Part shown: one piece after another, positions 1 to 6,255 of the stretch
Numbering within the stretch: position 1 is the first letter of the stretch
Layout of the letters: each line of letters begins with the position of its first letter
Assembly: GCA_947447845.1 (NCBI GenBank)
Contig: CANFNO010000086.1
Span: forward strand, 1 to 8,531
DNA length: 8,531 nt
Direction: 5' to 3'
Source of the DNA: Burkholderiales bacterium
GTDB taxonomy: Bacteria; Pseudomonadota; Gammaproteobacteria; Burkholderiales; Burkholderiaceae
Program-made: the position numbers and the translations under genes
Notes under the pieces: generated by a model
What the model was told of the DNA's origin: nothing
Databases searched by the model: none
Seen by the model: the letters and a program-made list of their open reading frames with translations, nothing else

Positions 1-250
1 GGTGGTTGTGGTGGTGCTGGCGCGCATGGGCATCGTCAGCATTGACAAGCTCAAAGCCTTTCGCAGTTATTTCATCGTGGTGGCCTTCGTGGCGGCTGCT
101 ATCGTGACTCCGCCTGATGTGGTTTCACAGCTGGCGTTGGCCATTCCAATGTGCCTGTTGTACGAAATTGGTATTTGGGCAGCGCAACTGTTTATCCGTC
201 ACACCCAGGCGCCGGAAGAGCCTAGCGTGAAAACCAGCCAATCACCCTGA
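1..250 (+). CDS. tatC: TatC, C-terminal part (Sec-independent translocase subunit), 5' truncated
   Basis: The gene enters from the left edge, so only the last 82 residues are visible (reading frame from base 2, stop TGA at 248-250). TatC is the polytopic inner-membrane receptor of the twin-arginine translocase; with TatA and TatB it exports folded proteins. The visible part shows the family's end: an ARMGIVS stretch, a loop reaching an FRSYF motif, a membrane helix with VVAFVAAAIVTPPDVVSQ, and a final helix with LAIPMCLLYEIGIW. It ends in a polar cytoplasmic tail of about 17 residues. The TPPD and YEIGIW signatures are highly characteristic. The true start lies outside the window, and the GTG at base 2 is internal. 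The stop directly abuts the stop of the convergent protease gene. The Rieske protein downstream is a plausible client of this translocase. Confidence 0.93.
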   Translation, partial: VVVVVLARMGIVSIDKLKAFRSYFIVVAFVAAAIVTPPDVVSQLALAIPMCLLYEIGIWAAQLFIRHTQAPEEPSVKTSQSP

Positions 251-1396
251 TTAACGTGGCGGGGCCTTGGGCTTGGGACGTATGCCTGGAGTCACATCCA
301 ACTGCAATTTTTGGTTCTTGCGCGCGATCGTGAAATTGGCTGCAGCCCCTGGTTTGAGTGAGGCAACGACAGACAGGAGTTGCGAGACGTCATGAATCTG
401 GCGATCGCCAATAGCTTCAATTACATCACCAGGCTTGACGCCGGCCTTGGCAGCCGGTCCGTTTTGTAACACACCGGTGATGATGACGCCCTCAGTCGAT
501 TTGACGCCAAAGGTCTCAGCCAGTTCGGGTGACAAATCGTTTGGCTCCACACCAATCCAGCCACGCGTAACTTGCCCATCTTTTACCAACCCCTCCAGCA
601 CAAGCTTGGCAGTGGATACGGGGATGGCAAAACCTATACCCATGCTGCCTCCGGAGCGGGAATAGATCGCCGTGTTTATGCCAAGCAGATTTCCATTGGT
701 ATCTACCAGTGCACCACCCGAATTGCCTGGGTTGATGGCAGCGTCGGTCTGGATAAAGTTTTCGAACGTGTTGATGCCCAGTTGGTTTCGTCCCAGGGCG
801 CTGACAATGCCGCTGGTCACGGTTTGCCCGACGCCAAAGGGGTTGCCAATGGCCAGCACCTGGTCACCTACCTGCAGCGCATCGGAGTTTCCCAGAACAA
901 TGGTGGGTAACTTCTCAAGGCTAATTTTTAGTACAGCCAGGTCACTGTCGGGATCTGTGCCGATTACCTTGCCCTTTGTGTGCCTGCCATCGTTCAGGAT
1001 GACCTCGATTTCGTCGGCGCTTTCGACGACGTGGTTATTGGTGAGGATGTAACCGCTCTGGCTCACGATAACGCCGCTGCCCAAGCCACCTTGTGCCTCT
1101 TCGCCTTGGTCGCCATAGAAAAATTTGAACCAGGGATCGTTGGCATTCGGGTTCTTTTTGGCGGTTTGACTAGTGCTGATGCTGACAACCGCGGCCGAAG
1201 CCTTTTGCGCTGCGCCGCGCAGACTGCCGGGTGGGGCGTCACCGGCGGCGGCAGAAGGTGCCTCACGGAGCGCCACCGTGCTTCCGCCGTTGCCCGGAAC
1301 TGGGCCGAGCCATTGAGGCTTGAGTGTCAGCACAACAAAGTAGGCAGCCAAAAATACGGTTGCCGCCTGGGAAAAAATCAACCAAAGTCTTTTCAT
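251..1396 (-). CDS. HtrA/DegS-like membrane-anchored trypsin-like serine protease (S1C family, one PDZ domain)
   Basis: A protein of 381 residues. An N-terminal hydrophobic segment (about residues 4-26) with no clear cleavage site suggests a DegS-style anchor facing the periplasm. A low-complexity linker (about 35-65) follows, then a trypsin-fold protease domain (about 65-270) with catalytic triad candidates His122 (in TNNHVV), Asp152 (in DSDLAVL) and Ser226 (in GNSGGAL). One PDZ domain follows (about 279-370), with a short basic, proline-rich tail. Family members degrade or sense misfolded envelope proteins. A single PDZ and the anchor fit DegS better than soluble two-PDZ DegP/MucD, but no rseA or rpoE is in view, so a regulatory role is only inference. 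The start ATG has no convincing Shine-Dalgarno sequence. The gene is convergent with tatC (adjacent stops) and divergent from the cysteine-cluster gene. Confidence 0.93.
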   Translation of the reverse strand: MKRLWLIFSQAATVFLAAYFVVLTLKPQWLGPVPGNGGSTVALREAPSAAAGDAPPGSLRGAAQKASAAVVSISTSQTAKKNPNANDPWFKFFYGDQGEEAQGGLGSGVIVSQSGYILTNNHVVESADEIEVILNDGRHTKGKVIGTDPDSDLAVLKISLEKLPTIVLGNSDALQVGDQVLAIGNPFGVGQTVTSGIVSALGRNQLGINTFENFIQTDAAINPGNSGGALVDTNGNLLGINTAIYSRSGGSMGIGFAIPVSTAKLVLEGLVKDGQVTRGWIGVEPNDLSPELAETFGVKSTEGVIITGVLQNGPAAKAGVKPGDVIEAIGDRQIHDVSQLLSVVASLKPGAAANFTIARKNQKLQLDVTPGIRPKPKAPPR

Positions 1397-1403
1397 GGAT
1401 CAA

Positions 1404-1409
1404 ATTGTA
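1404..1409 (-). promoter_or_regulatory. Possible -10 element (TACAAT) of the protease gene
   Basis: On the minus strand a TACAAT hexamer lies 7 nt before the protease ATG. I see no good -35 hexamer 16-18 bp upstream. If used, transcription would begin at or next to the start codon, giving a leaderless mRNA, which would fit the lack of a Shine-Dalgarno sequence. This rests on one hexamer in a 71-bp divergent gap, so it is tentative. Confidence 0.35.
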
Positions 1410-1467
1410 GGTCGCGCCGCACTTCGGGGTACATTGGGCAGCAGTCTCCAATTTTCAAGTTCAAGCT

Positions 1468-1797
1468 TTGGTCAATCAGCAGGTCATTTATATTCAGCCA
1501 CTTGCGCCAGAAAAACCTGCTTTGGGTGAGGTCTGCAATGGCTGTGGTGTCTGTTGTCTGGCTGAGCCATGCCCACTGGGCGTGCTGCTTTCACATAGCC
1601 GAATAGGTCCGTGCAAGGCGCTGGTCTGGAATGATGATCGTCGGCAATATCGATGCGGGGCTTTTGTCGACGCCAGCCCCACGGTCGGCACTATTGCAGG
1701 TGGTTTGGGTAGACTTCGCAATCGTGCAATTGGCCGTTGGATCGGCGCCGGAGAAGGCTGCGACTGTGACCTGGACACCAAGGGTCGAGCACAATGA
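1468..1797 (+). CDS. Small CxxCxxCC cysteine-cluster protein (YkgJ/UPF0153-like)
   Basis: A protein of about 109 residues with nine cysteines. Residues 23-30 read CNGCGVCC, an exact CxxCxxCC motif, followed by Cys35, Cys49, Cys63, Cys98 and Cys100. This motif defines the YkgJ-type cysteine-cluster family, proposed to bind zinc or iron; the biochemical role is not established. There is no signal peptide or membrane segment, and the C-terminal third is rich in Arg and Gly. The only start-type codons near the N-terminus of this frame are TTG at 1468 and TTG at 1522; the frame is open back to a TAG at 1408 without an ATG or GTG. I prefer 1468 because it keeps the IQPLAPEKPALGE stretch before the cysteines. 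Neither start has a clear Shine-Dalgarno sequence. The stop overlaps the next gene's start (ATGA), indicating co-translation. Confidence 0.8.
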   Translation: MVNQQVIYIQPLAPEKPALGEVCNGCGVCCLAEPCPLGVLLSHSRIGPCKALVWNDDRRQYRCGAFVDASPTVGTIAGGLGRLRNRAIGRWIGAGEGCDCDLDTKGRAQ

Positions 1798-2585
1798 GCA
1801 GTCTCAACCTTAACTACCCCCCCCTTCCCATGATTGAACGCAAGAAGCTTTTAGCTGCATTTGACACCTTGCTGCAACCTGAACGGTTTAAGGATTACGG
1901 CCCCAATGGATTGCAGGTTGAGGGGGGCAACGAAATTAAGAAGATCGTATCGGGTGTTACCGCCAGCCTGGCACTCATTGAGTCCGCTGTCGCCGCTCAG
2001 GCTGATGCAATTTTTGTGCACCATGGTCTATTTTGGCGTGGCCACGATGGTCGGGTTACCGGCTGGTTGCGTCAGCGCTTGGGGTTGCTTCTGCAGCACA
2101 ACATTAACCTTTTTGCCTATCACCTGCCACTGGACGCTCATCCCGAACTGGGCAACAACGCACAACTTGGGGCAGTGCTCGGTTTTGTTGCGCAAGAGCG
2201 CTTTGGCGAACAGCAACTGGGATGGATCGGCGAAGCCCAGCCGCAGGTAATGGCGAGTCCGCGATCAATGGCTAGCCATATTGAGGGCCTGCTAGGTCGT
2301 CCAGTTATTTTGGTGGCTGCCAAGCCCGGCCCCATGCGGCGTGTTGCCTGGTGCACGGGTGGGGCGCAGGGCTACTTTGAAGACGCCATCGCCGCCGGTG
2401 CAGATGTATTTGTTACCGGCGAAATATCCGAGCCTCAAGCCCATTACGCGCGGGAGAGTGGCGTGAGTTTTATCGCATGTGGTCATCATGCAAGCGAACG
2501 TTATGGCGCTCCGGCCGTGGCTGCACACATTGCCGCCGAGTTTGGGCTGGAGCATGTGGCCATCGATATCGATAACCCGGCATGA
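1794..2585 (+). CDS. Nif3-like dinuclear metal centre protein (YbgI family)
   Basis: 263 residues, the usual size of bacterial YbgI/Nif3 proteins, which form toroidal hexamers with a two-metal site. A GTP cyclohydrolase I type 2 name is often attached, but the true reaction is unsettled. The expected metal ligands are visible: His76-His77 in VHHGLFWRG, Asp114 in HLPLDAHPE, and His231 plus Glu235 in GHHASERYG. The 77-to-114 spacing equals that of E. coli YbgI (His64 to Asp101). The KDYGPNGLQVEG motif near residues 33-44 is also typical. I chose the ATG at 1794 because AAGGG (1780-1784) lies 9 nt upstream and the codon overlaps the previous stop. A second in-frame ATG at 1830 lacks a ribosome site. 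A run of eight C (1817-1824) lies between the two starts. The stop overlaps the pdxA start. Confidence 0.93.
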   Translation: MSSLNLNYPPLPMIERKKLLAAFDTLLQPERFKDYGPNGLQVEGGNEIKKIVSGVTASLALIESAVAAQADAIFVHHGLFWRGHDGRVTGWLRQRLGLLLQHNINLFAYHLPLDAHPELGNNAQLGAVLGFVAQERFGEQQLGWIGEAQPQVMASPRSMASHIEGLLGRPVILVAAKPGPMRRVAWCTGGAQGYFEDAIAAGADVFVTGEISEPQAHYARESGVSFIACGHHASERYGAPAVAAHIAAEFGLEHVAIDIDNPA

Positions 2586-3637
2586 AAGCCACCATGTTGC
2601 AAACCCCCATTGCCATTACCATGGGCGATGCCGCCGGCATAGGCCCGGAAATCATCGTCAAAGCCTATCAGCTTCAGCCCGAGCTACTTTCGGGCTGTTT
2701 TGTCTGGGGAGATGTGCAAGCCATGCGCAGGGCCGCCAACACAATTATCAGAGGACGTTTGCCTCAACCCATCGCAGCAATTGCAAGTCCCAAGGATGTT
2801 TGGGCGGTCCCACCCCGTTGTATTCCTGTGTTGCAAGAGGGTAGCGCGTTGCCTGAGATCGTCATGGGGCAAGTCAGTTCATTGGTCGGAGCGTTCGCTG
2901 GAAACTGTGTACTGAATGCCGCCCGCGCAGCAATGCGTGGCGAGATTTCTGCATTGGTCACGGCACCATTGCATAAAGAGGCGTTGTCAGCAGCTGGTGC
3001 GCCATTTAACCAATATCCGGGCCACACGGAGATGTTGCAGGCAGTGGCCGCCGGGCACTTGGGTCGGACCATTGGCGAAGTGCCGGTGCGCATGATGCTT
3101 GCTAATGACGAGCTACGCACAGTACTGGTCAGCATTCATGTTTCATTGCGGGCGGCAATTGACTCCGTGACCATCGAAAGTGTGTTGCAAACCCTGCTGA
3201 TTACTCACACTTCACTGACCAAGATGCTGGGTCGGGCTCCGCGCATTGCAGTAGCCGGTCTTAATCCCCATGCCGGAGAGGGTGGGCTGTTTGGCACGGA
3301 AGAACATGACGTAATCCTGCCTGCCATGCAGGAGGCATTGCTTAAGGGTTGCCAGGTCAGTGGACCTTGGGCACCTGATACTGTGTTCATGCGTGCGCGC
3401 AAAAAGCCAGGCTTGGAGTCTGAGTTCGACGTGGTCGTGGCCATGTACCACGATCAGGGTTTGATACCGGTGAAGTATCTGGGGGTGGAGAAGGGTGTGA
3501 ATGTCACCCTTGGTCTGCCTCTGGTGCGAACTAGCCCGGACCATGGGACCGCTTATGACATTGCCGGTAGCGGCAGCGCCGATCCGAGCAGCCTCATAGA
3601 GGCGATCCGGATGGCGCGGACCTTGGTTACTTCTTGA
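2582..3637 (+). CDS. pdxA: 4-hydroxythreonine-4-phosphate dehydrogenase PdxA
   Basis: 351 residues. PdxA oxidises 4-phosphohydroxy-L-threonine with NAD in the cytoplasm, in the DXP-dependent pathway to pyridoxal 5'-phosphate, using a divalent metal. Family signatures run in order: [13 protein letters not shown] (residues 12-24), TAPLHKEAL (127-135), YPGHTEML (145-152), and the three metal-binding histidines His186 (SIHVSLR), His230 (GLNPHAGE) and His290 (AMYHDQG), then [14 protein letters not shown] (316-329). The first motif has Ala where Pro is common (GDPAGIG). The start at 2582 overlaps the Nif3 stop as ATGA, and an alternative ATG at 2594 is equally compatible with the family; neither has a strong Shine-Dalgarno sequence. 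The gene ends inside the convergent mscL (11-bp overlap). A PdxA-like paralogue with another substrate is possible but less likely given the complete motifs. Confidence 0.95.
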   Translation: MKATMLQTPIAITMGDAAGIGPEIIVKAYQLQPELLSGCFVWGDVQAMRRAANTIIRGRLPQPIAAIASPKDVWAVPPRCIPVLQEGSALPEIVMGQVSSLVGAFAGNCVLNAARAAMRGEISALVTAPLHKEALSAAGAPFNQYPGHTEMLQAVAAGHLGRTIGEVPVRMMLANDELRTVLVSIHVSLRAAIDSVTIESVLQTLLITHTSLTKMLGRAPRIAVAGLNPHAGEGGLFGTEEHDVILPAMQEALLKGCQVSGPWAPDTVFMRARKKPGLESEFDVVVAMYHDQGLIPVKYLGVEKGVNVTLGLPLVRTSPDHGTAYDIAGSGSADPSSLIEAIRMARTLVTS

Positions 3638-4055
3638 GGCTGTCGCGGATTTCGCGCAGCAGCATCACATCTTCCGGTGTGGCTGCTGGAGCTGCTTCAA
3701 CCACGGGCTCTTCCTTTTTCAAGCGGTTGAGTTGTTTGACCATCATGAAAACGATGAAGGCCAAAATCAAGAAGTTAACTGCAATGGTGATGAAGTTGCC
3801 GTAGGCAAAGACCGGAATGCCAGCCTTCTTTAATCCTGCCAGTGAGGCATCGGTACCAGCAGGCACATTGCCCAACACCACAAAAAGATTTGAAAAATCG
3901 ACCTTCCCGATCACTGCACCGATGATCGGCATGATTAGATCGCCAACGATGGAGTCGACAATTTTGCCGAAGGCACCACCGATGATCACGCCAACTGCGA
4001 GATCCATTGCGTTGCCTTTGATGGCAAATTCCTTAAATTCTTGAATCATTCCCAT
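3627..4055 (-). CDS. mscL: Large-conductance mechanosensitive channel MscL
   Basis: 142 residues, matching the family's usual 130-150. MscL is a homopentameric inner-membrane pore that opens under membrane tension during hypo-osmotic shock. The N-terminal amphipathic helix ([12 protein letters not shown]) leads into TM1 (about 15-45) with the pore-lining LAVGVIIG stretch; Leu19, Gly22 and Val23 fall at the same numbers as the E. coli gate residues. A periplasmic loop (about 50-85), TM2 (about 86-107) and the charged C-terminal helix ending in [11 protein letters not shown] follow. The start is well supported: on the minus strand AAGGAGA (complement of 4061-4067) lies 5 nt before the ATG, and this start aligns exactly with E. 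coli MscL. A second ATG two codons later is less likely. It is divergent from petA, and its last 11 bp overlap the end of pdxA. Confidence 0.97.
   Translation of the reverse strand: MGMIQEFKEFAIKGNAMDLAVGVIIGGAFGKIVDSIVGDLIMPIIGAVIGKVDFSNLFVVLGNVPAGTDASLAGLKKAGIPVFAYGNFITIAVNFLILAFIVFMMVKQLNRLKKEEPVVEAAPAATPEDVMLLREIRDSLKK
3639..3660 (+). other. Hairpin immediately after the pdxA stop, inside the end of mscL
   Basis: GCTG (3639-3642) pairs with CAGC (3657-3660), and CGCG (3644-3647) with CGCG (3653-3656). The loop is GATTT and T3643 is a single bulge. It begins 2 nt after the pdxA stop. No T-run follows, so it is not a standard intrinsic terminator; it could protect the pdxA mRNA 3' end. It may equally be a by-product of mscL codons. 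Confidence 0.3.
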
Positions 4056-4085
4056 ACGAGTCTCCTTTTTTAAAAATAGGACGCC

Positions 4086-4091
4086 AGTGTA
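4086..4091 (-). promoter_or_regulatory. Possible -10 element (TACACT) of mscL
   Basis: On the minus strand TACACT lies about 30 nt before the mscL start, which would give a leader of roughly 25 nt holding the AAGGAGA ribosome site. I see no matching -35 hexamer, so support is weak. Confidence 0.3.
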
Positions 4092-4102
4092 GCGCCGCCC
4101 AA

Positions 4103-4151
4103 GTCAGGCCTCGACTGACGCCTACCTGACCAATTCCGGGGTGGCGGTCAG
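4103..4151. promoter_or_regulatory. Cluster of four CTGAC/GTCAG pentamers, possible operator between mscL and petA
   Basis: GTCAG occurs at 4103-4107, CTGAC at 4115-4119 and 4126-4130, and GTCAG at 4147-4151. First-base offsets are 12, 11 and 21 bp, close to whole helical turns. The last two extend to a perfect 6-bp inverted repeat, CTGACC (4126-4131) and GGTCAG (4146-4151), across the -35 region of petA and ending next to its -10. This layout is compatible with a regulator site, but the regulator is unknown and the pattern was spotted after the fact. Confidence 0.35.
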
Positions 4152-4152
4152 C

Positions 4153-4158
4153 TACAAT
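4153..4158 (+). promoter_or_regulatory. Probable -10 element (TACAAT) of the petABC operon
   Basis: TACAAT at 4153-4158 matches the sigma-70 -10 consensus at five of six positions and lies 40 nt before the petA ATG. That would give a leader of about 33 nt. No consensus -35 is seen at 16-18 bp; the place is occupied by the CTGACC/GGTCAG dyad, so an activator could substitute for -35 contact. Confidence 0.5.
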
Positions 4159-4198
4159 CGACGTTTGCCCTTAGTTGTGATGTTCATTGAGGATTCTC

Positions 4199-4813
4199 AT
4201 GAGTGAAACCCTAGTCGACACCAAATCGATCGACGCCAGTAAGCGTACTTGGATGATTGCGTCTGGCTGTGCCGGCGCTGTTGGCGGCATCGCTGCTGCA
4301 ATTCCTTTTGTGAGCACTTTTCAGCCTTCTGAGCGTGCCAAGGCCGCCGGTGCCGCTGTTGAAGTGGATATTGCCGGTATCAAACCCGGTGAAAAAATCA
4401 CTGTGGAATGGCGTGGTAAGCCGGTCTGGATCGTGCGTCGCACACCAGAACAACTTGCTGCATTGCCTAAATTGGACGTCCAACTGGCGGATCCCAAATC
4501 AGAACGTAAGCGTGGCGAGATGACGCCAGAATACGCACTGAATGAAGGCCGCTCGATCAAGCCCGAATTTTTTGTGGCGGTGGGCATTTGTACCCACCTT
4601 GGCTGCTCGCCATCCGACAAGTTCACTTCGGGTCCGCAAGCCTCTCTGCCGGACGACTGGCAAGGCGGTTTCCTTTGCCCATGCCACGGCTCCACCTTCG
4701 ACCTGGCAGGTCGTGTCTTCAAGAACAAGCCCGCGCCAGACAATCTGGAAGTGCCTCCGCACATGTACCTGTCTGACAGCAAACTGCTGATCGGCGAAGA
4801 CAAGAAGGCCTAA
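4199..4813 (+). CDS. petA: Ubiquinol-cytochrome c reductase iron-sulfur subunit (Rieske protein)
   Basis: 204 residues. The Rieske subunit carries a [2Fe-2S] cluster that takes the first electron from ubiquinol at the Qo site and passes it to cytochrome c1. Cluster motifs are complete: CTHLGC at 131-136 and CPCHGS at 160-165. Cys131, His133, Cys160 and His163 are the ligands, and Cys136-Cys162 the expected disulfide. The N-terminus has a polar start, then S-K-R-T-W-M (14-19) and a hydrophobic helix (about 19-40), the layout of a retained Tat signal anchor with Lys in place of the first Arg. A flexible, Ala-rich hinge follows (about 42-52). The ATG at 4199 is chosen because GAGGA (4189-4193) lies 5 nt upstream; the in-frame TTG at 4187 overlaps that site and is rejected. 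petB starts 13 bp downstream. Confidence 0.97.
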   Translation: MSETLVDTKSIDASKRTWMIASGCAGAVGGIAAAIPFVSTFQPSERAKAAGAAVEVDIAGIKPGEKITVEWRGKPVWIVRRTPEQLAALPKLDVQLADPKSERKRGEMTPEYALNEGRSIKPEFFVAVGICTHLGCSPSDKFTSGPQASLPDDWQGGFLCPCHGSTFDLAGRVFKNKPAPDNLEVPPHMYLSDSKLLIGEDKKA

Positions 4814-4826
4814 AGGACACAACAAC

Positions 4827-6239
4827 ATGGCTACATTCAAGGAAATTTCCCCCAACGCATCAGCCGGTGCCAAAGTGACGAACTGGTTTGAAAACCGTTT
4901 CCCCACTGCCTTCGATGCCTACAAGGTTCATATGTCGGAGTATTACGCTCCGAAGAACTTCAACTTCTGGTACATCTTTGGTTCCCTGTCACTGTTGGTG
5001 CTGGTTATTCAAATCGTCACCGGCATATTTCTGGTGATGCACTACAAGCCAGACGCAGCCTTGGCTTTCGGCTCAGTCGAATACATCATGCGCGATGTGC
5101 CCTGGGGCTGGTTAATCCGTTACATGCACTCTACCGGGGCATCGGCTTTCTTTGTCGTCGTCTATTTGCACATGTTTCGTGGCCTGATGTATGGCAGCTA
5201 CCGCAAGCCGCGCGAGTTGGTTTGGATTTTTGGTTGCGCCATTTTCTTGTGCCTGATGGCGGAAGCCTTCATGGGCTATTTGCTGCCTTGGGGGCAAATG
5301 TCTTACTGGGGCGCCCAGGTGATCGTGAATTTGTTTGCAGCCGTGCCCTTTGTTGGCCCAGATCTGGCTCTGCTAATTCGCGGTGACTTTGTGGTGGGTG
5401 ACGCTACACTCAACCGCTTTTTCAGCTTCCACGTGATCGCTGTGCCTCTGGTGTTGCTGGGCTTGGTGGTTGCGCACTTGCTGGCGCTGCACGATGTGGG
5501 TTCTAACAACCCCGACGGCATTGAAATCAAGGGCCCGGATGCACCGCGCGATGCTGCTGGTCACCCGCTGGATGGGATCCCCTTCCACCCCTACTACACC
5601 GTGCACGACATCTACGGTGTCAGCGTGTTCCTGCTGGTATTCTCTGCCATCATCTTCTTCGCACCTGAGTTCGGTGGCTACTTCCTGGAGTACAACAACT
5701 TCATCCCCGCCGATCCGTTCAAGACACCGTTGCACATTGCGCCAGTCTGGTACTTCACGCCCTTTTATTCAATGCTGCGCGCCGTTACCACTGAAATGCT
5801 TTATGTGTTGGTTGCCTGTGTGCTGGCCGGAGCGGCGTTTGGCATCTTCAAGGCCAAACTGCCCAAAATCTTCAAGCCCGTCATCGCAGTGGCTGCTGCA
5901 GCGGTAATTGCCATGATGCTGTCCATTGACGCCAAGTTCTGGGGCGTGGTGATGATGGGTGGCGGTGTTGTGGTTCTGTTCTTCCTGCCTTGGCTGGATT
6001 ACAGCCCGGTCAAGTCGATCCGTTATCGCGCCAGCTGGCACAAATACTTCTACGCCCTGTTCGTAGTTAACTTCCTGATCTTGGGATGGCTGGGTACGCA
6101 GCCTCCGTCTGATCTGGGCGGCCGTGTATCGCAAATCGGTACTTTGTTCTACTTCGGCTTTTTTATCCTGATGCCTTGGTGGAGCCGTATTGGCGAGCCA
6201 AAGCCAGTGCCTAGCCGCGTTACTTTTGTTGCCCACTGA
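4827..6239 (+). CDS. petB: Cytochrome b of the bc1 complex
   Basis: 470 residues, a full-length multi-spanning subunit holding both quinone sites and hemes bL and bH. Heme ligand candidates are His101 and His115 (RYMHSTGAS, YLHMFRG) and His202 and His217 (SFHVIAVP, VAHLLALHD). The first pair is separated by 13 residues and the second by 14, the latter as in cytochrome b6. GYLLPWGQMSYWGA (150-163) is the conserved helix C and Qo region. The motif corresponding to PEWY reads PVWY at 306-309. The C-terminal part adds hydrophobic helices at about 325-340, 351-365, 373-390, 407-422 and 438-452, ending in a short polar tail. The start ATG has AAAGGA (4812-4817), overlapping the petA stop, 9 nt upstream. 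The gene lies between petA and petC as expected. Confidence 0.98.
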   Translation: MATFKEISPNASAGAKVTNWFENRFPTAFDAYKVHMSEYYAPKNFNFWYIFGSLSLLVLVIQIVTGIFLVMHYKPDAALAFGSVEYIMRDVPWGWLIRYMHSTGASAFFVVVYLHMFRGLMYGSYRKPRELVWIFGCAIFLCLMAEAFMGYLLPWGQMSYWGAQVIVNLFAAVPFVGPDLALLIRGDFVVGDATLNRFFSFHVIAVPLVLLGLVVAHLLALHDVGSNNPDGIEIKGPDAPRDAAGHPLDGIPFHPYYTVHDIYGVSVFLLVFSAIIFFAPEFGGYFLEYNNFIPADPFKTPLHIAPVWYFTPFYSMLRAVTTEMLYVLVACVLAGAAFGIFKAKLPKIFKPVIAVAAAAVIAMMLSIDAKFWGVVMMGGGVVVLFFLPWLDYSPVKSIRYRASWHKYFYALFVVNFLILGWLGTQPPSDLGGRVSQIGTLFYFGFFILMPWWSRIGEPKPVPSRVTFVAH

Positions 6240-6255
6240 AATGGAAACAAACACA

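Noticed and set aside
1..20. GT-rich, repeat-like start of the window
   Set aside because: It encodes a run of Val in a TatC membrane helix, so codon content explains it.
980..1606. A long + strand open frame (208 codons) antisense to the protease start region
   Set aside because: It lies opposite a protease with a complete catalytic triad, and its translation has no recognisable domain. It looks like a shadow frame.
6190..6255. Upstream extension of petC into the end of petB
   Set aside because: The frame is open, but the extension would bury the signal peptide. The ATG at 6256 has a ribosome site and gives a normal N-terminus.
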